A stretch of DNA of 64,000 bases from Stutzerimonas stutzeri TS44 (GCA_000263395.1 AJXE01000014.1:1-64000), one strand, 5' to 3'. Positions 1 through 12,469 are shown, counted from the stretch's first letter. Numbers and translations are program-made. The notes: a model not told the origin generated them from the letters alone.

Positions 1-57
1 GCCGTAATCACATACCCAATTCGCTGCAGCGGCTAAACCCCGAGGCAGCAACCGAAT
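1..57 (+). other. 23S-5S internal transcribed spacer (3' part)
   Basis: This is the stretch directly before the 5S gene. The 3' end of a Pseudomonas 23S gene is not visible in it, so I read it as the spacer between 23S and 5S. The rest of the rRNA operon would lie before the window. Confidence 0.7.
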
Positions 58-177
58 TGCTTGACGACCATAGAGCGTTGGAACCACCTGATCCCATCCC
101 GAACTCAGTAGTGAAACGACGCATCGCCGATGGTAGTGTGGGGTCTCCCCATGTGAGAGTAGGTCATCGTCAAGCTT
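58..177 (+). rRNA. rrf: 5S ribosomal RNA
   Basis: The 120-nt sequence matches the Pseudomonas 5S rRNA I remember almost base for base. The 5' and 3' ends (TGCTTGACGA and TCGTCAAGC) pair to form helix I, and the conserved CCGAACTCAG and GATGGTAGTGTGGGG segments are present. It is the last gene of an rrn operon read on the plus strand. A short reading frame across it is meaningless. Confidence 0.97.
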
Positions 178-184
178 CTATCCC

Positions 185-224
185 AAACCCCCGATTCGCT
201 TATGCGGATCGGGGGTTTGTCTTT
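185..224 (+). terminator. rrn operon terminator
   Basis: A stem of AAACCCCCGAT pairs with ATCGGGGGTTT around a short loop, and a T-rich tract follows. It sits eight bases after the 5S gene, where the rRNA operon should end. Confidence 0.9.
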
Positions 225-309
225 GGGCGAAAAAAGCTCATGAGCAGTGTGCAATGCCTAAGCGCTCCATAAACTCCACCTTCCTTTGACAGCGTGCGTG
301 CTCAGGGGG

Positions 310-905
310 CGTCGGTGGGTAGTTTCAGGGCAGTAGCGCTTCGTAGTCTTCGAGGCTGTCTGCCGATGGCAGGCGTTCGAGGGTATGGCACCGCCAAACA
401 GCCTTTCTGGACGTTTGCCTTGATGGTTGTCTGGCTGTAGACCTGTGCGCTGACCGTAGAACCTTTCGGTGTGTCACTGAACAGCGGCCGGTGATGAAGG
501 GGGATGGCGTTCTCGGCGCGGTTGCTGTCGCTTGGCAGCTGTCCGTCTTCGACGTAGCGTACCGACGGTTCCAGTTGCCGGCCAGGTAGTTCACTGCCTT
601 ATCCAGGGCAGCCTGCCCGGCGACCTACGACTTTCCAGCCAAGTTTTTAGCTGATCCAGGCAGTGGCCTGGTTATGTTGCTAACGACCGACTAGCCGTTC
701 GGCGTCTCTGACGTCCTTGCAGTCACGCTACGATGCCGTAGAGTTTGACCGGCGCGGCCGGTCTTATCTTTAGGTTGCACTTGCTGCACCCCGGCAAACT
801 TGCACTTTAGTGACTCAGGCATTCGATGCCATCTTGTGCGGTGACGGCATTGTGTAGCCGGTGTAGTCGTCGGCTATGACTACACCAGCCTCGGTTGGCC
901 GGCGA
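310..905 (-). pseudogene. Degenerate IS66-family transposase (tnpC remnant)
   Basis: Read on the minus strand, fragments in several frames resemble the C-terminal half of an IS66 TnpC. There is a piece like DDYTGY (near 865), then MNYLAGNWNR (near 594), and then HTLERLPSADSLEDYEALLP (ending near 325). The Trp that usually follows LLP is a stop codon. Frameshifts and stops break the rest, and the Asn-rich NNRAEN segment expected in the middle is scrambled. No intact IS66 ends were found. This is a decayed insertion left behind an rRNA operon, with no working product. Confidence 0.7.
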
Positions 906-1090
906 CGCTGCCCTCCGCAGAACAGCGGCTACTCATGGCCTAGATGCACTATTTCAACATTCGCTGAAAAATTCAGCGCGTGTTGAAAGCTGGGACGATT
1001 GTGTTTTTCGTACAAAACATGGACTTATGCGTTGCCTTTCTAGGTATATGCGGCGTCTGACGCCCTGCTCAACAGTTCATGCAGACATAG
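906..1090. other. Intergenic, nothing recognised
   Basis: This stretch is less GC-rich than the flanking genes. It holds one 67-codon reading frame that I cannot match to anything and that lacks a convincing ribosome binding site. It may be more of the IS66-derived debris. Confidence 0.5.
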
Positions 1091-1120
1091 CCAAATAAAA
1101 GCCCCGCATAAGGCGGGGCT
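1091..1120 (-). terminator. nrdAB operon terminator
   Basis: On the minus strand the hairpin AGCCCCGCC-TTAT-GGCGGGGCT type stem (1100-1120) is followed by TTTTATTT. It lies about 80 bases past the nrdB stop, so it ends the nrdAB transcript. Confidence 0.85.
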
Positions 1121-1202
1121 CAAGTTTTACTTGCTATCCCAATATCTCTATCAGGTAACACTTTCGATGTAAATTATCGATAGTGAGGTTGGCTCTATTG
1201 CT

Positions 1203-2450
1203 TTAATCCCAGCTCAACGCTCCCCCTGTCTGATACTCAATCACCCTCGTTTCGAAGAAGTTCTTCTCCTTCTTGAGATCCATGATCTCGCTCATCCACG
1301 GGAACGGGTTGGTAGTACCGGGATACTCTTCCTTCAGGCCAATCTGCGTCAGGCGACGGTTAGCGATGAATTTGAGGTAGTCCTCCATCATTGCGGCGTT
1401 CATGCCGAGTACGCCACGGGGCATGGTGTCGCGGGCGTACTCGATCTCCAGCTGGGTGCCCTGGAGGATCATCTGGGTCGCTTCGTCCTTCATTTCGGCG
1501 TCCCACAGGTGCGGGTTCTCGATCTTGATCTGGTTGATCATGTCGATGCCGAAGTTCAGGTGCATGGACTCGTCACGCAGGATGTACTGGAACTGCTCGG
1601 CGGTGCCGGTCATCTTGTTGCGGCGGCCCATGGAGAGGATCTGGGTGAAGCCGCAGTAGAAGAAGATGCCTTCGAGCACGCAGTAGTAGGCGATGAGGTT
1701 GCGCAGGAATTGCTTGTCGGTCTCCGGGGTGCCGGTCTGGAAGGTCGGGTCGGAGATGGAACGGGTGTACTTGAGGCCCCAGCTGGCCTTTTTCGCGACG
1801 CTCGGGATCTCGTGGTACATGTTGAAGATCTCGCCTTCATCCATGCCCAGCGATTCGATGCAGTACTGGTAGGCGTGGGTGTGGATCGCCTCTTCGAAGG
1901 CCTGGCGCAGGATGTACTGGCGGCACTCGGGGTTGGTGATCAGGCGGTAGGTGGCCAGCACGAGGTTGTTGGCGACCAGGCTGTCGGCGGTGGAGAAGAA
2001 GCCGAGGTTGCGCTTGACGATGCGGCGCTCGTCTTCGCTGAGGCCGTCCTTGCTCTTCCACAGGGCAATGTCGGCGTTCATGTTCACTTCCTGGGGCATC
2101 CAGTGGTTGGCGCAACCATCCAGATACTTCTGCCAGGCCCAGTCGTACTTGAAGGGTACGAGCTGATTGAGGTCGGCGCGGGCGTTGATCATGCGCTTCT
2201 CGTCGACGCGCACGCGGGCGGCTTCGCCTTCCAGTTCGTTGAGGCCTTCGCGGACGTCCAGTTCGTCCAGCGCGCGCTTGGCGCGGGCGATGGCGTCGGA
2301 GTCGTCAGCGGAAACGGCGCGGGCTTCCTCCACGGAGCCGGCGGCGTCGTTGTCCAGCTTGGTGGCGGTCTGGCTCGCAGGCTGCGCGGCAGCGGTGGCT
2401 GGCGCGGCGGTGGTGGTGTCTTCTTCGTCGAATTCGTCCCAGCTCAGCAT
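1203..2450 (-). CDS. nrdB: Ribonucleoside-diphosphate reductase class Ia, beta subunit
   Basis: The 415-residue protein is the small, radical-generating subunit of aerobic ribonucleotide reductase. It partners NrdA to convert ribonucleoside diphosphates to deoxyribonucleotides. The ferritin-like helices carry the di-iron ligands in DESMHLNFG and [13 protein letters not shown], with the radical Tyr region nearby. The C-terminal tail ([10 protein letters not shown]) is the peptide that docks onto NrdA. I start at 2450 because an AAGGAG-type site lies just upstream. An ATG 36 bases earlier is in frame but has no such site. The N-terminal ~75 residues are low-complexity, Ala/Thr/Asp-rich and probably flexible. 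It follows nrdA in one operon after a 146-bp spacer. Confidence 0.97.
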   Translation of the reverse strand: MLSWDEFDEEDTTTAAPATAAAQPASQTATKLDNDAAGSVEEARAVSADDSDAIARAKRALDELDVREGLNELEGEAARVRVDEKRMINARADLNQLVPFKYDWAWQKYLDGCANHWMPQEVNMNADIALWKSKDGLSEDERRIVKRNLGFFSTADSLVANNLVLATYRLITNPECRQYILRQAFEEAIHTHAYQYCIESLGMDEGEIFNMYHEIPSVAKKASWGLKYTRSISDPTFQTGTPETDKQFLRNLIAYYCVLEGIFFYCGFTQILSMGRRNKMTGTAEQFQYILRDESMHLNFGIDMINQIKIENPHLWDAEMKDEATQMILQGTQLEIEYARDTMPRGVLGMNAAMMEDYLKFIANRRLTQIGLKEEYPGTTNPFPWMSEIMDLKKEKNFFETRVIEYQTGGALSWD

Positions 2451-2596
2451 ACTAGGGCTCCTTTCAGGAGCAGCTTCAAGCGGCAAGCTTCAAGCTGCAA
2501 GTGGTTCGGTGGAGGGGCCGGGAGGCTATCCCGACCCTTCGATCATGGATGTGCAGCTTCGGCCAGCACGGACGGCTTGCCGCTTGCCGCTGCGCT
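2451..2596. repeat. nrdA-nrdB spacer with GCTTCAAG/GCTTGCCG repeats
   Basis: The spacer contains imperfect tandem copies of GCTTCAAG-like units at about 2472-2500 and TTGCCGC repeats at about 2577-2590. The same heptamer (TTGAAGC on the other strand) recurs perfectly four times near 31914. It separates two genes that must be expressed in balance, so it could fold in the mRNA, but no terminator is visible. Confidence 0.6.
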
Positions 2597-5464
<2,868 letters not shown>

Positions 5465-5600
5465 GGGGGCTCCGGATTCTCTCTTGGTCGCGGTTCGGGT
5501 TCGGGGTGGGCTATTGCCCGCAAGGTTCGGTTGCATGTGTCGTGCCGGCGGCCGGTTCATCGATGGCAATGATTCCGGTCAAGGGCGTGCGCGTGACGGA

Positions 5601-5628
5601 AGAATAGCTTCGTGAAAAACACTGTCAA
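5601..5628 (-). promoter_or_regulatory. nrdA sigma-70 promoter
   Basis: On the minus strand a perfect -35 (TTGACA, 5628-5623) and a -10 of TATTCT (5606-5601) are 16 bases apart. Transcription would begin near 5594, leaving a leader of about 130 bases before nrdA. Confidence 0.75.
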
Positions 5629-5643
5629 CACAATATGTAGTGT
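5628..5643. promoter_or_regulatory. NrdR box
   Basis: ACACAATATGTAGTGT is a 16-bp near-palindrome that fits the NrdR consensus (acaCwATATwGtgt type). It abuts the nrdA -35 element and shares one base with it, so bound NrdR would repress nrdAB. NrdR sites usually come in pairs. The best second match (CCACAAGATATAGGGT, 5820-5835) matches 13 of 16 consensus positions but is about 190 bp away. Confidence 0.8.
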
Positions 5644-6152
5644 CTGTTGATTGGATTATTACTATCGGTGCGTGCTGTCGATGATGACAGATTGTGGTGT
5701 CTGGCTTGCCGTTTCAGCAGCGGATGAGGCCGTGGTTGAACGCCTGTCGGCGAGGTGCAGGCCGCCACCGGATGGCAGTCGGCATTGCGAAGTCCATTTG
5801 TGTCTCTGCTTGATTAGAACCACAAGATATAGGGTCTATGCTGCGAGGGGGCGACACCATAATGCCGCTCCGTCCCCTTTGCAACCGGCCTTTGCTGAAC
5901 AAGCTGTGGATAAGTTGTGAGTGCTTTGTGAGTTAAAAAGCGCCTCGCCGACACAACCCACGTCCCATCGGAGTTAGCTCGAAAGTGCAGCGGATGGGGG
6001 ATTTCTCGTGCCACTCGTCGCGTCGCTGGCCAAAGGCTGCCATCACTATATGTTGTGTTTGTGACAGGCTGGTTCCGCAGGCTCCTTCCCGGGCGCGGTT
6101 GGGTACAATGCCGCGAGCGGCGGATCGTCTGGCAGTGTCGGCGGAGGCATCA
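5644..6152. promoter_or_regulatory. Divergent intergenic region between nrdA and the response regulator, with DnaA-type box
   Basis: No gene is recognised in this 0.5 kb. It holds a perfect DnaA-box nonamer, TGTGGATAA (5905-5913, the reverse of TTATCCACA), and the weak second NrdR-like site at 5820-5835. In E. coli, DnaA and NrdR both control nrdAB, so the box is in a sensible place. A single 9-mer has roughly an even chance of occurring at random in a window this size. Confidence 0.45.
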
Positions 6153-6875
6153 ATGGAGCAGGAAACGTGGCGAATCCTCATCGTCGAGGATGATCGGCGG
6201 TTGGCGGAGCTGACCCAGGAATACCTGCAGGGCGATGGCGCGTTCGAGGTGTCCATCGAGGCCGATGGCGCGCGCGCGGTCGAGCGCATCGTCAACGAGC
6301 GCCCCGATCTGGTGGTGCTCGACCTGATGCTGCCCGGCGAGGACGGCATGTCCATCTGCCGGCGCGCGCGCGAAGAACAGTATGACGGGCCGATTCTCAT
6401 GCTCACCGCACGGGCCGATGACCTGGACCAGGTGCTGGGCCTGGAAACCGGCGCCGACGACTACGTGTGCAAGCCGGTGCGTCCGCGCCTGCTGCTGGCC
6501 CGCATTCGCGCGTTGCTGCGGCGGCGCGAAACGCCGGAAGCGGCGGGCAGCGCCAAGCGCCTGCAGTTCGGCCCGCTGGTGGTCGACAGCGCGTTGCGCG
6601 AGGCCTGGCTGCGTGAAAAGCAGATCGAGCTGACCGGCGCCGAATTCGATCTGCTCTGGCTGCTGACCTCCAACGCTGGCCGCATCCTCTCGCGCGAGGA
6701 AATCTTCGCCCAGCTGCGCGGCATCGAGTACGACGGCCAGGATCGCTCCATCGACGTGCGCATCTCGCGCATCCGGCCGAAGATCGGTGACGACCCCGAG
6801 CATCCGCGCCTGATCAAGACCGTGCGCGGCAAGGGCTACCTGTTCGTCTCCGAAGCCGCCGAGGCGCTGGCCTGA
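6153..6875 (+). CDS. OmpR/RstA-type response regulator
   Basis: The 240-residue regulator has a receiver domain (residues 7-120) followed by a winged-helix DNA-binding domain (about 135-235). The acidic pocket is Asp13/Asp14, the phospho-acceptor is Asp57 in VVLDLMLP, and Thr85 and Lys107 complete the switch. The start at 6153 follows a GGAGG site. The kinase gene begins 28 bases after its stop, so the two are co-transcribed. The order nrdB-nrdA-regulator-kinase matches PA1155-PA1158 of P. aeruginosa as I recall it. The regulon cannot be told from the sequence. Confidence 0.93.
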   Translation: MEQETWRILIVEDDRRLAELTQEYLQGDGAFEVSIEADGARAVERIVNERPDLVVLDLMLPGEDGMSICRRAREEQYDGPILMLTARADDLDQVLGLETGADDYVCKPVRPRLLLARIRALLRRRETPEAAGSAKRLQFGPLVVDSALREAWLREKQIELTGAEFDLLWLLTSNAGRILSREEIFAQLRGIEYDGQDRSIDVRISRIRPKIGDDPEHPRLIKTVRGKGYLFVSEAAEALA

Positions 6876-6903
6876 CGTGCCGCGCCCGCAGAGCGCTGTC
6901 TGA

Positions 6904-8520
6904 ATGAATTCGATCTTCCTGCGCATCTACGGCGGCGTGCTGGCGGTGCTGGTGCTGGTGGCGCTGCTTGGCGCCGGCGGCCTGCAGTTGCTCAACGAGG
7001 TGCGTGCCGATGCGCACCGCGAGCGTCTGGCCGGCGGCACTTTCCGTCTGATGGCGCACAACATGAGCAGCATGACTCCGGTGGAGCGGCGCCAGGCGGC
7101 GAACCTCTGGGGGCGCCTGCTGGGCATTCCGTTGCGGGTGCGCACGCTGGACGACGTCGATCTCGAAGACCGTCTGGAAACCCGCCTGCTGCGTGGTCAG
7201 GTGCTGGTCGAAAAGCTGCGCCCGCAGAGCACCACGGTGTTCAGCCTGGTCAGCGCCCGCGACGGGCTGGTGCTCACCGGCGAGGTCGAGCAGGTCAGCG
7301 AGCAGCTGGCGCGGGCGACCATCTACCTGCTGATCGACGAGCTGATCCGCTATCCCGAGAACGAGCAGCCGCGGCATCTGGCCGAACTCAAGGAAGCGCG
7401 CGGCTTCGGCTATCCTCTGCAACTGCTGACGCGCGACAGCGCCAACCTCGACGACGATCAGCGCCGGCGCCTCGACGAGGGCGACACGGTGATGGCGCTG
7501 GACCAGGGCGGCGGCGCCATCCGCGTGTTCGCCGCCGTCGCCGGTACCTCGTGGATCATGCAGCTCGGCCCGTTGTATCCGCTGGATGCCTATCCGCCGC
7601 ATCTGCTGCTGCTGATCGGCTTGCTCGGCCTGTCGCTGATCGGCCTGACAGTCTACCTGCTGGTGCGCCAGCTGGAGCAGCGCCTCAGCGTGCTGGAGGC
7701 GGCGGCCACGCGCATCGCCAGCGGCAACCTGAGCGCACGTGTACCGGATGCCGGCAGCGACTCGGTGGGCCGCCTGGCGGCTGCGTTCAACCTCATGACC
7801 AAGCAGTTGCAGCGCCTGCTGGCGGTGCAGCGCGAGATGGTCAGCGCGGTGGCGCATGAGCTGCGCACGCCGGTGGCGCGCCTGCGCTTCGGCCTGGAGA
7901 TGAGCGCCGACGCGCAGAGCGACGAGGCGCGGCGCAAGCATCTGGCCGGCATGGATACCGATATCGACGATCTCGACCGGCTGGTCGACGAGATGCTGGT
8001 CTACACCCGCCTGGAACAGGGACTGCCGACGCTGAAGTTCGCGCCGGTGGACCTGGAGGCGCTGGTCGATCAGGTGATCGGCGAGCTGGCGCCGCTGCGC
8101 CCGGCGATTCGCATCGAGCGTGGCCGTTGCGTGCCGGCGGTGGACGGCAGCCGTTGCGCCGACGCCGAGCCGCATTATCTGCGCCGTGCGCTGAGCAACC
8201 TGATCGGCAACGCGGCCCGGCATGCCGAAACGCAGGTGCGGGTGAGCTATGCGTTCGACGCCGGGCAGGTCTGGCTGCGCGTCGAGGACGACGGCCCCGG
8301 CGTGCCGGAGGCGGACTGGGAGCGCGTGTTCACCCCGTTCCTGCGCCTGGACGACAGCCGCACGCGGGCCTCGGGCGGGCATGGGCTGGGGCTTTCCATC
8401 GTGCGGCGGATCATCTACTGGCACGGCGGCCGCGCGCTGATCGGCCGCAGCGAACTGGGCGGCGCCTGTTTCAGCCTGCGCTGGCCCAGCCGCCACGCGC
8501 CGCGGGCGGACGAGACCTGA
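6904..8520 (+). CDS. RstB-like sensor histidine kinase
   Basis: The 538-residue inner-membrane kinase is the partner of the regulator directly upstream. Transmembrane segments lie at about residues 10-30 and 232-254, with a ~200-residue periplasmic sensor region between them. A HAMP linker follows (255-307), then the phospho-acceptor helix with His318 in AVAHELRTP, and a C-terminal ATPase domain with the N box (NLIGNAARHA), DDGPGVP and GHGLGLSIV. The signal it senses is unknown. The ribosome binding site is weak, which would suit coupling to the upstream gene. Confidence 0.92.
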   Translation: MNSIFLRIYGGVLAVLVLVALLGAGGLQLLNEVRADAHRERLAGGTFRLMAHNMSSMTPVERRQAANLWGRLLGIPLRVRTLDDVDLEDRLETRLLRGQVLVEKLRPQSTTVFSLVSARDGLVLTGEVEQVSEQLARATIYLLIDELIRYPENEQPRHLAELKEARGFGYPLQLLTRDSANLDDDQRRRLDEGDTVMALDQGGGAIRVFAAVAGTSWIMQLGPLYPLDAYPPHLLLLIGLLGLSLIGLTVYLLVRQLEQRLSVLEAAATRIASGNLSARVPDAGSDSVGRLAAAFNLMTKQLQRLLAVQREMVSAVAHELRTPVARLRFGLEMSADAQSDEARRKHLAGMDTDIDDLDRLVDEMLVYTRLEQGLPTLKFAPVDLEALVDQVIGELAPLRPAIRIERGRCVPAVDGSRCADAEPHYLRRALSNLIGNAARHAETQVRVSYAFDAGQVWLRVEDDGPGVPEADWERVFTPFLRLDDSRTRASGGHGLGLSIVRRIIYWHGGRALIGRSELGGACFSLRWPSRHAPRADET

Positions 8521-8529
8521 GCGCGTCGG

Positions 8530-9252
8530 TCAGGCGGGAATGCTCACCAGCGTCAGCAGATGGTCGTCGAACGCACTGAACTGGCCTTCCAGCTCGGCGC
8601 CGTGGCGCCATTGCGTCGACAGTTCGGTGAGCAGGCGCAGGCGTGCGTAGCCGCTGGCATCGCAGGCCACCAGCTCGGCGTCGTGAAAATAGAAGCGCCG
8701 CCTGACCAGCGGATAGAGCGCCTTGAACAGGCTTTCCTTGAGCGAGAACGTCAGCGTCACCCGTTGCGCACGCTGCGCGGCCGGCAGCGCGGCGTAAGCC
8801 TGCAACTCGTCTGCGGTGAGGATCTCGCCGGCCAGCCGGTCGGCCCGTTCGGGCTCCAGTTGATGTTCGACATCCAGCCCCAGGCCGCGCCAGGCCTCGT
8901 GGCGCGCGACCACCACGCCGGCCCAGCCGGCACCGTGGGTGATCGAGCCGACCACACCGGCTGGCCAGCATGGCGAGCGATCCGCCGCGACCGCCGGCAC
9001 CGCTGGCGCGCCGGTCAGCCGTTGCAATGCCTGGCGGGCGCACAGCCGACCGGCGAGAAATTCCGCCTGGCGCTTGCTCACGCCTCGCGGTGCGGGAATG
9101 TCCCAGCGCGGAAAGTCCTCGGGATCGAGCAACGCCGGATCGAAGCGCGTGCTCAGCAGATGCACGCCGGCCAACACGCGGGGTAACGGCCAGCGGTCGT
9201 CCAGGGCGGTGCAGCAGCGGGGCAGGGGTGGGCGCGCGTTCATGCCGCGCAT
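8530..9252 (-). CDS. pcpS: 4'-phosphopantetheinyl transferase (EntD/PcpS type)
   Basis: The enzyme moves the phosphopantetheine arm of CoA onto Ser of acyl- and peptidyl-carrier proteins. The 240-residue protein has the EntD-family order: VGSITHG, the Mg-binding GLDVE, and the FSLKESLFKALYPLV helix that carries the catalytic Glu and Lys. P. aeruginosa has a single such enzyme, PcpS, serving both fatty-acid and siderophore carriers, and this looks like its orthologue. An ATG nine bases inside the frame is an equally possible start. It converges on the sensor-kinase gene with a 9-base gap. Confidence 0.88.
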   Translation of the reverse strand: MRGMNARPPLPRCCTALDDRWPLPRVLAGVHLLSTRFDPALLDPEDFPRWDIPAPRGVSKRQAEFLAGRLCARQALQRLTGAPAVPAVAADRSPCWPAGVVGSITHGAGWAGVVVARHEAWRGLGLDVEHQLEPERADRLAGEILTADELQAYAALPAAQRAQRVTLTFSLKESLFKALYPLVRRRFYFHDAELVACDASGYARLRLLTELSTQWRHGAELEGQFSAFDDHLLTLVSIPA

Positions 9253-9330
9253 TGTGCCTCAAGCGTGCCGCTCGCGTGCACGATCATCGGCCTGCTAGGG
9301 TGAACGGCATTGCCAGACAGGGAGAAAGCG

Positions 9331-10824
9331 ATGTTCGAATCCGCCGAGATTGGCCATGTCGTCGACAAGGCCACCTACGACGCCGAGGTGCCGGTGCTGC
9401 GCGAAGCGCTGCTGCAGGCGCAGTACCGACTGCGCGAGCAGGCGCGCTTCCCGGTGCTGATCCTGATCAACGGTATCGAAGGCGCCGGCAAGGGCGAGAC
9501 GGTCAAGCTGCTCAACGAGTGGATGGACCCGCGGCTGATCACCGTCGATAGCTTCGAGGTGCCGAGCGACGAAGAACTGTCGCACCCGCCGGCCTGGCGC
9601 TACTGGCGGCACATGCCGCCGAAGGGCCGCACCGGCATCTTCTTCGGCGACTGGTACAGCAAGATGCTCGAGGACCGCGTGCACGGGCGCATCGACAAGG
9701 CCGAGCTGGAGCTGGCCATCGCCCGCGCGCAACGCCTGGAGCGCATGCTCTGCGACGAGGGCACGCTGATCTTCAAGTTCTGGTTCCATCTGTCCAAGAC
9801 GCAGATGAAGGCGCGCCTGGATTCGCTCAAGGACGACCCGCTGCACAGCTGGCGCATCAGCCCGCTGGACTGGCAGCAATCGAAGACCTACGACAAGTTC
9901 GTGCGCTACGGCGAGCAGGTGCTGCGTCGCAGCAGCCGCGACTTCGCGCCCTGGTACGTGATCGAGGGCGTCGACGAGCGTTACCGCAGCCTGGCGGTCG
10001 GTCGCCTGCTGCTGGAGGGGCTGCAGGCCGCGCTGGCGGCGGCGGAACAGCCGGTGAACGGCGTCTCGCATCCGCATTGGGCGCCGCTCGCGCTGGACCT
10101 GGACCGCCTGTCGCTGCTCGACAGCCTCGATCTCAGCCAGAAGCTCGACAAGGACAGCTACCAGGCCCAGCTGAGCGAGGAACAGGCACGCCTGTCGCGG
10201 CTGCTGCGCGATCGGCGCATCCGCAAGCGCGGCGTGCTGGCGCTGTTCGAGGGCCACGACGCGGCGGGCAAGGGCAGCGCCATCCGCCGCGTCACCGGGG
10301 CGCTCGATCCGCGCCTGTACCGCACCGTGCAGATTGCCGCGCCAAGCGAGGACGAACGCGCGCAGCCCTGGCTGTGGCGCTTCTGGCGCAACGTGCCGGA
10401 GCGCGGCAAGTTCACCATCTTCGACCGCTCCTGGTACGGCCGCGTGCTGGTCGAGCGCGTCGAGGGCTTCTGCACGCCGGACGAGTGGCTGCGTGCCTAC
10501 AGCGAGATCAACGACTTCGAGGAGCAGCTGGTGGACGCCGGCGTGGTGCTGGTGAAGTTCTGGCTATCGATCGACCAGGACACTCAGCTCGAGCGCTTCA
10601 AGGAGCGCGAAGAAACGCCCTTCAAGCGCTTCAAGATCACCGAGGAAGACTGGCGCAACCGCGAGAAGTGGGACGCCTACGCCGGTGCGGTGGCCGACAT
10701 GGTCGACCGCACCAGCACCGAGATCGCGCCCTGGACGCTGGTCGAGGCCAACGACAAGCGCTTCGCCCGGGTCAAGGTGCTGCGTACGCTCAACGAGGCG
10801 CTGGAGGCGGCCATCGCCAGGTAG
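9331..10824 (+). CDS. pap: Polyphosphate:AMP phosphotransferase (two-domain PPK2)
   Basis: The cytoplasmic enzyme uses polyphosphate to phosphorylate AMP to ADP. The 497-residue protein is two fused PPK2 domains, each with its own Walker A (INGIEGAGKGE near residue 50, FEGHDAAGKGS near 310) and lid and Walker B segments (FDRSWYGRVLVERVEGF in the second). This is the class II PPK2 layout of P. aeruginosa PAP (PA3455), to which it reads as closely similar. The start at 9331 follows GGGAGAAAG; an earlier in-frame start has no site. It appears to be monocistronic, reading away from pcpS. Confidence 0.93.
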   Translation: MFESAEIGHVVDKATYDAEVPVLREALLQAQYRLREQARFPVLILINGIEGAGKGETVKLLNEWMDPRLITVDSFEVPSDEELSHPPAWRYWRHMPPKGRTGIFFGDWYSKMLEDRVHGRIDKAELELAIARAQRLERMLCDEGTLIFKFWFHLSKTQMKARLDSLKDDPLHSWRISPLDWQQSKTYDKFVRYGEQVLRRSSRDFAPWYVIEGVDERYRSLAVGRLLLEGLQAALAAAEQPVNGVSHPHWAPLALDLDRLSLLDSLDLSQKLDKDSYQAQLSEEQARLSRLLRDRRIRKRGVLALFEGHDAAGKGSAIRRVTGALDPRLYRTVQIAAPSEDERAQPWLWRFWRNVPERGKFTIFDRSWYGRVLVERVEGFCTPDEWLRAYSEINDFEEQLVDAGVVLVKFWLSIDQDTQLERFKEREETPFKRFKITEEDWRNREKWDAYAGAVADMVDRTSTEIAPWTLVEANDKRFARVKVLRTLNEALEAAIAR

Positions 10825-10928
10825 CGGCGGCGCTGTCTCTCGCCGCTATCCGATGGCGCCTCGATGGCGCTGGCGATAAGCCTGCACCCGGCCATCGAGC
10901 CATGCCGCACGCCGGTCGCAGGGTTCGC

Positions 10929-12323
10929 TCAGCCCTGCTTGCCAGATTCGAGCATGCTTTCCGGGCGCACCCACTGGTCGAATTCCTCGTCGGTGAGATA
11001 GCCCAGTTCCAGCGCCGCCTCGCGCAGGGTCTGGTTCTCGGCGTAGGCCTTCTTGGCGATCTCCGCGGCCTTGTCGTAGCCGATGTGCGGATTCAGCGCG
11101 GTGACCAGCATCAGCCCGCGCTCCAGGTGCTCGGCCATGCGCGTCTCGTCCGGCTCCAGCCCCACCACGCAGTGCGTGTTGAAATTGCGGCAGCCATCGG
11201 CCAGCAGGCGGATCGATTGCAGCAGGTTGTGGATGATTACCGGCTTGAACACGTTGAGCTGCAGATGGCCCTGGCTGGCGGCGAAACCGATGGTCACGTC
11301 GTTGCCCATGACCTGGCAGGCGAGCATCGACAGCGCCTCGCATTGGGTCGGGTTGACCTTGCCGGGCATGATCGAACTGCCGGGCTCGTTGGCCGGCAGC
11401 CGCACTTCGGCGAAACCACCACGCGGGCCGGAGCCGAGCAGGCGCAGGTCGTTGGCGATCTTCATCAACGCCACGGCGAGCGTTTTCAGCGCACCGGACA
11501 GCGCCACCAGCGGCTCGTGGCCGGACAGCGCGGCGAACTTGTTCGGCGCCGAGACGAAGGGCAGCCCCGACAGCGCCGCCAGTTCCGCCGCAATAGCCTC
11601 GGCGAAGCCGTGCGGCGCGTTCAGCCCGGTGCCCACCGCGGTGCCGCCCTGGGCCAGCTCGTAGACTGCCGGCATGGCCTGGCGAATCGCCCGCTCGGCG
11701 GTATCCAGCTGGGCGACGAAGGCCGACAGCTCCTGGCCGAAGGTGATCGGCGTGGCGTCCATCATGTGCGTGCGACCGGTCTTGACCAGCTTGCCGTGGC
11801 GCGCCGCTTGCTCGGCGAGGCCGCCGGACAGCTCGGCGATGGCCGGCAGCAACTGGTCATGGATCGCCTTTGCGGTGGCGATGTGCATCGCCGTGGGGAA
11901 GCAGTCGTTGGAACTCTGCGCGCGGTTGACGTGATCGTTCGGGTGCACCGGGCTCTTGCCGCCGCGAGTGCCGCCGGCCAGCTCATTGGCGCGCCCGGCG
12001 ATCACCTCGTTGACGTTCATGTTGCTCTGCGTGCCGCTGCCGGTCTGCCAGACCACCAGCGGAAACTGGTCGTCGTGCTGGCCGTGCAGCACCTCGTCGG
12101 CGGCCTGCTCGATCAGTCGGGCGACGTCGGGCGGCAGGTCGCCGATGCGGTCGTTGACCCGCGCGGCGGCCTTCTTGATCAGCGCCAGCGCGTGCAGCAC
12201 GGCCAGCGGCATGCGCTGGTCGCCAATGGCGAAGTTGACCAGTGAGCGCTGCGTCTGCGCCCCCCAGTAGGCCTGCTCGGGTACCTCGATCGGGCCCAGA
12301 CTGTCGGTTTCAGTGCGTGTCAT
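10929..12323 (-). CDS. fumC: Class II fumarate hydratase
   Basis: This iron-independent fumarase interconverts fumarate and (S)-malate in the TCA cycle. The 464-residue protein has the family blocks [26 protein letters not shown] and the signature loop [11 protein letters not shown] (about residues 314-324) with the catalytic Ser. The start at 12323 is seven bases after AGGAGT. Pseudomonads often carry two class II fumarases. The following DUF2059-bolA-trhO order matches the PA0854 (fumC2) neighbourhood as I recall it. It converges on pap; the 104-bp gap has a small GC-rich stem (10823-10847) but no T tract. Confidence 0.94.
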   Translation of the reverse strand: MTRTETDSLGPIEVPEQAYWGAQTQRSLVNFAIGDQRMPLAVLHALALIKKAAARVNDRIGDLPPDVARLIEQAADEVLHGQHDDQFPLVVWQTGSGTQSNMNVNEVIAGRANELAGGTRGGKSPVHPNDHVNRAQSSNDCFPTAMHIATAKAIHDQLLPAIAELSGGLAEQAARHGKLVKTGRTHMMDATPITFGQELSAFVAQLDTAERAIRQAMPAVYELAQGGTAVGTGLNAPHGFAEAIAAELAALSGLPFVSAPNKFAALSGHEPLVALSGALKTLAVALMKIANDLRLLGSGPRGGFAEVRLPANEPGSSIMPGKVNPTQCEALSMLACQVMGNDVTIGFAASQGHLQLNVFKPVIIHNLLQSIRLLADGCRNFNTHCVVGLEPDETRMAEHLERGLMLVTALNPHIGYDKAAEIAKKAYAENQTLREAALELGYLTDEEFDQWVRPESMLESGKQG

Positions 12324-12469
12324 GCCGTACTCCTGATAAGTCATCGAAGGTTAGGCTGCCGGGCGGCACGACAGGTTCCGTGCGGCGGGGCCGCTTCTTG
12401 AGGCATTGGAACTCCCGGCGCAGAATGTGTCCATTGAGGGCTACCTATCGCCCACTCAGGAAAAATCCA

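Noticed and set aside
57-272. 71-codon reading frame across the 5S rRNA
   Set aside because: It covers the structural RNA and its terminator; the sequence is explained by the rRNA.
895-1098. 67-codon reading frame before the nrd terminator
   Set aside because: No ribosome binding site, no known similarity, and it lies in decayed IS-like DNA.
5905-5913. DnaA box as a replication origin
   Set aside because: Only one box and no AT-rich unwinding region or dnaA/dnaN genes; it is better read as a possible nrdA control site.
10823-10847. GC-rich stem between pap and fumC as a bidirectional terminator
   Set aside because: Neither strand has a T run after the stem.
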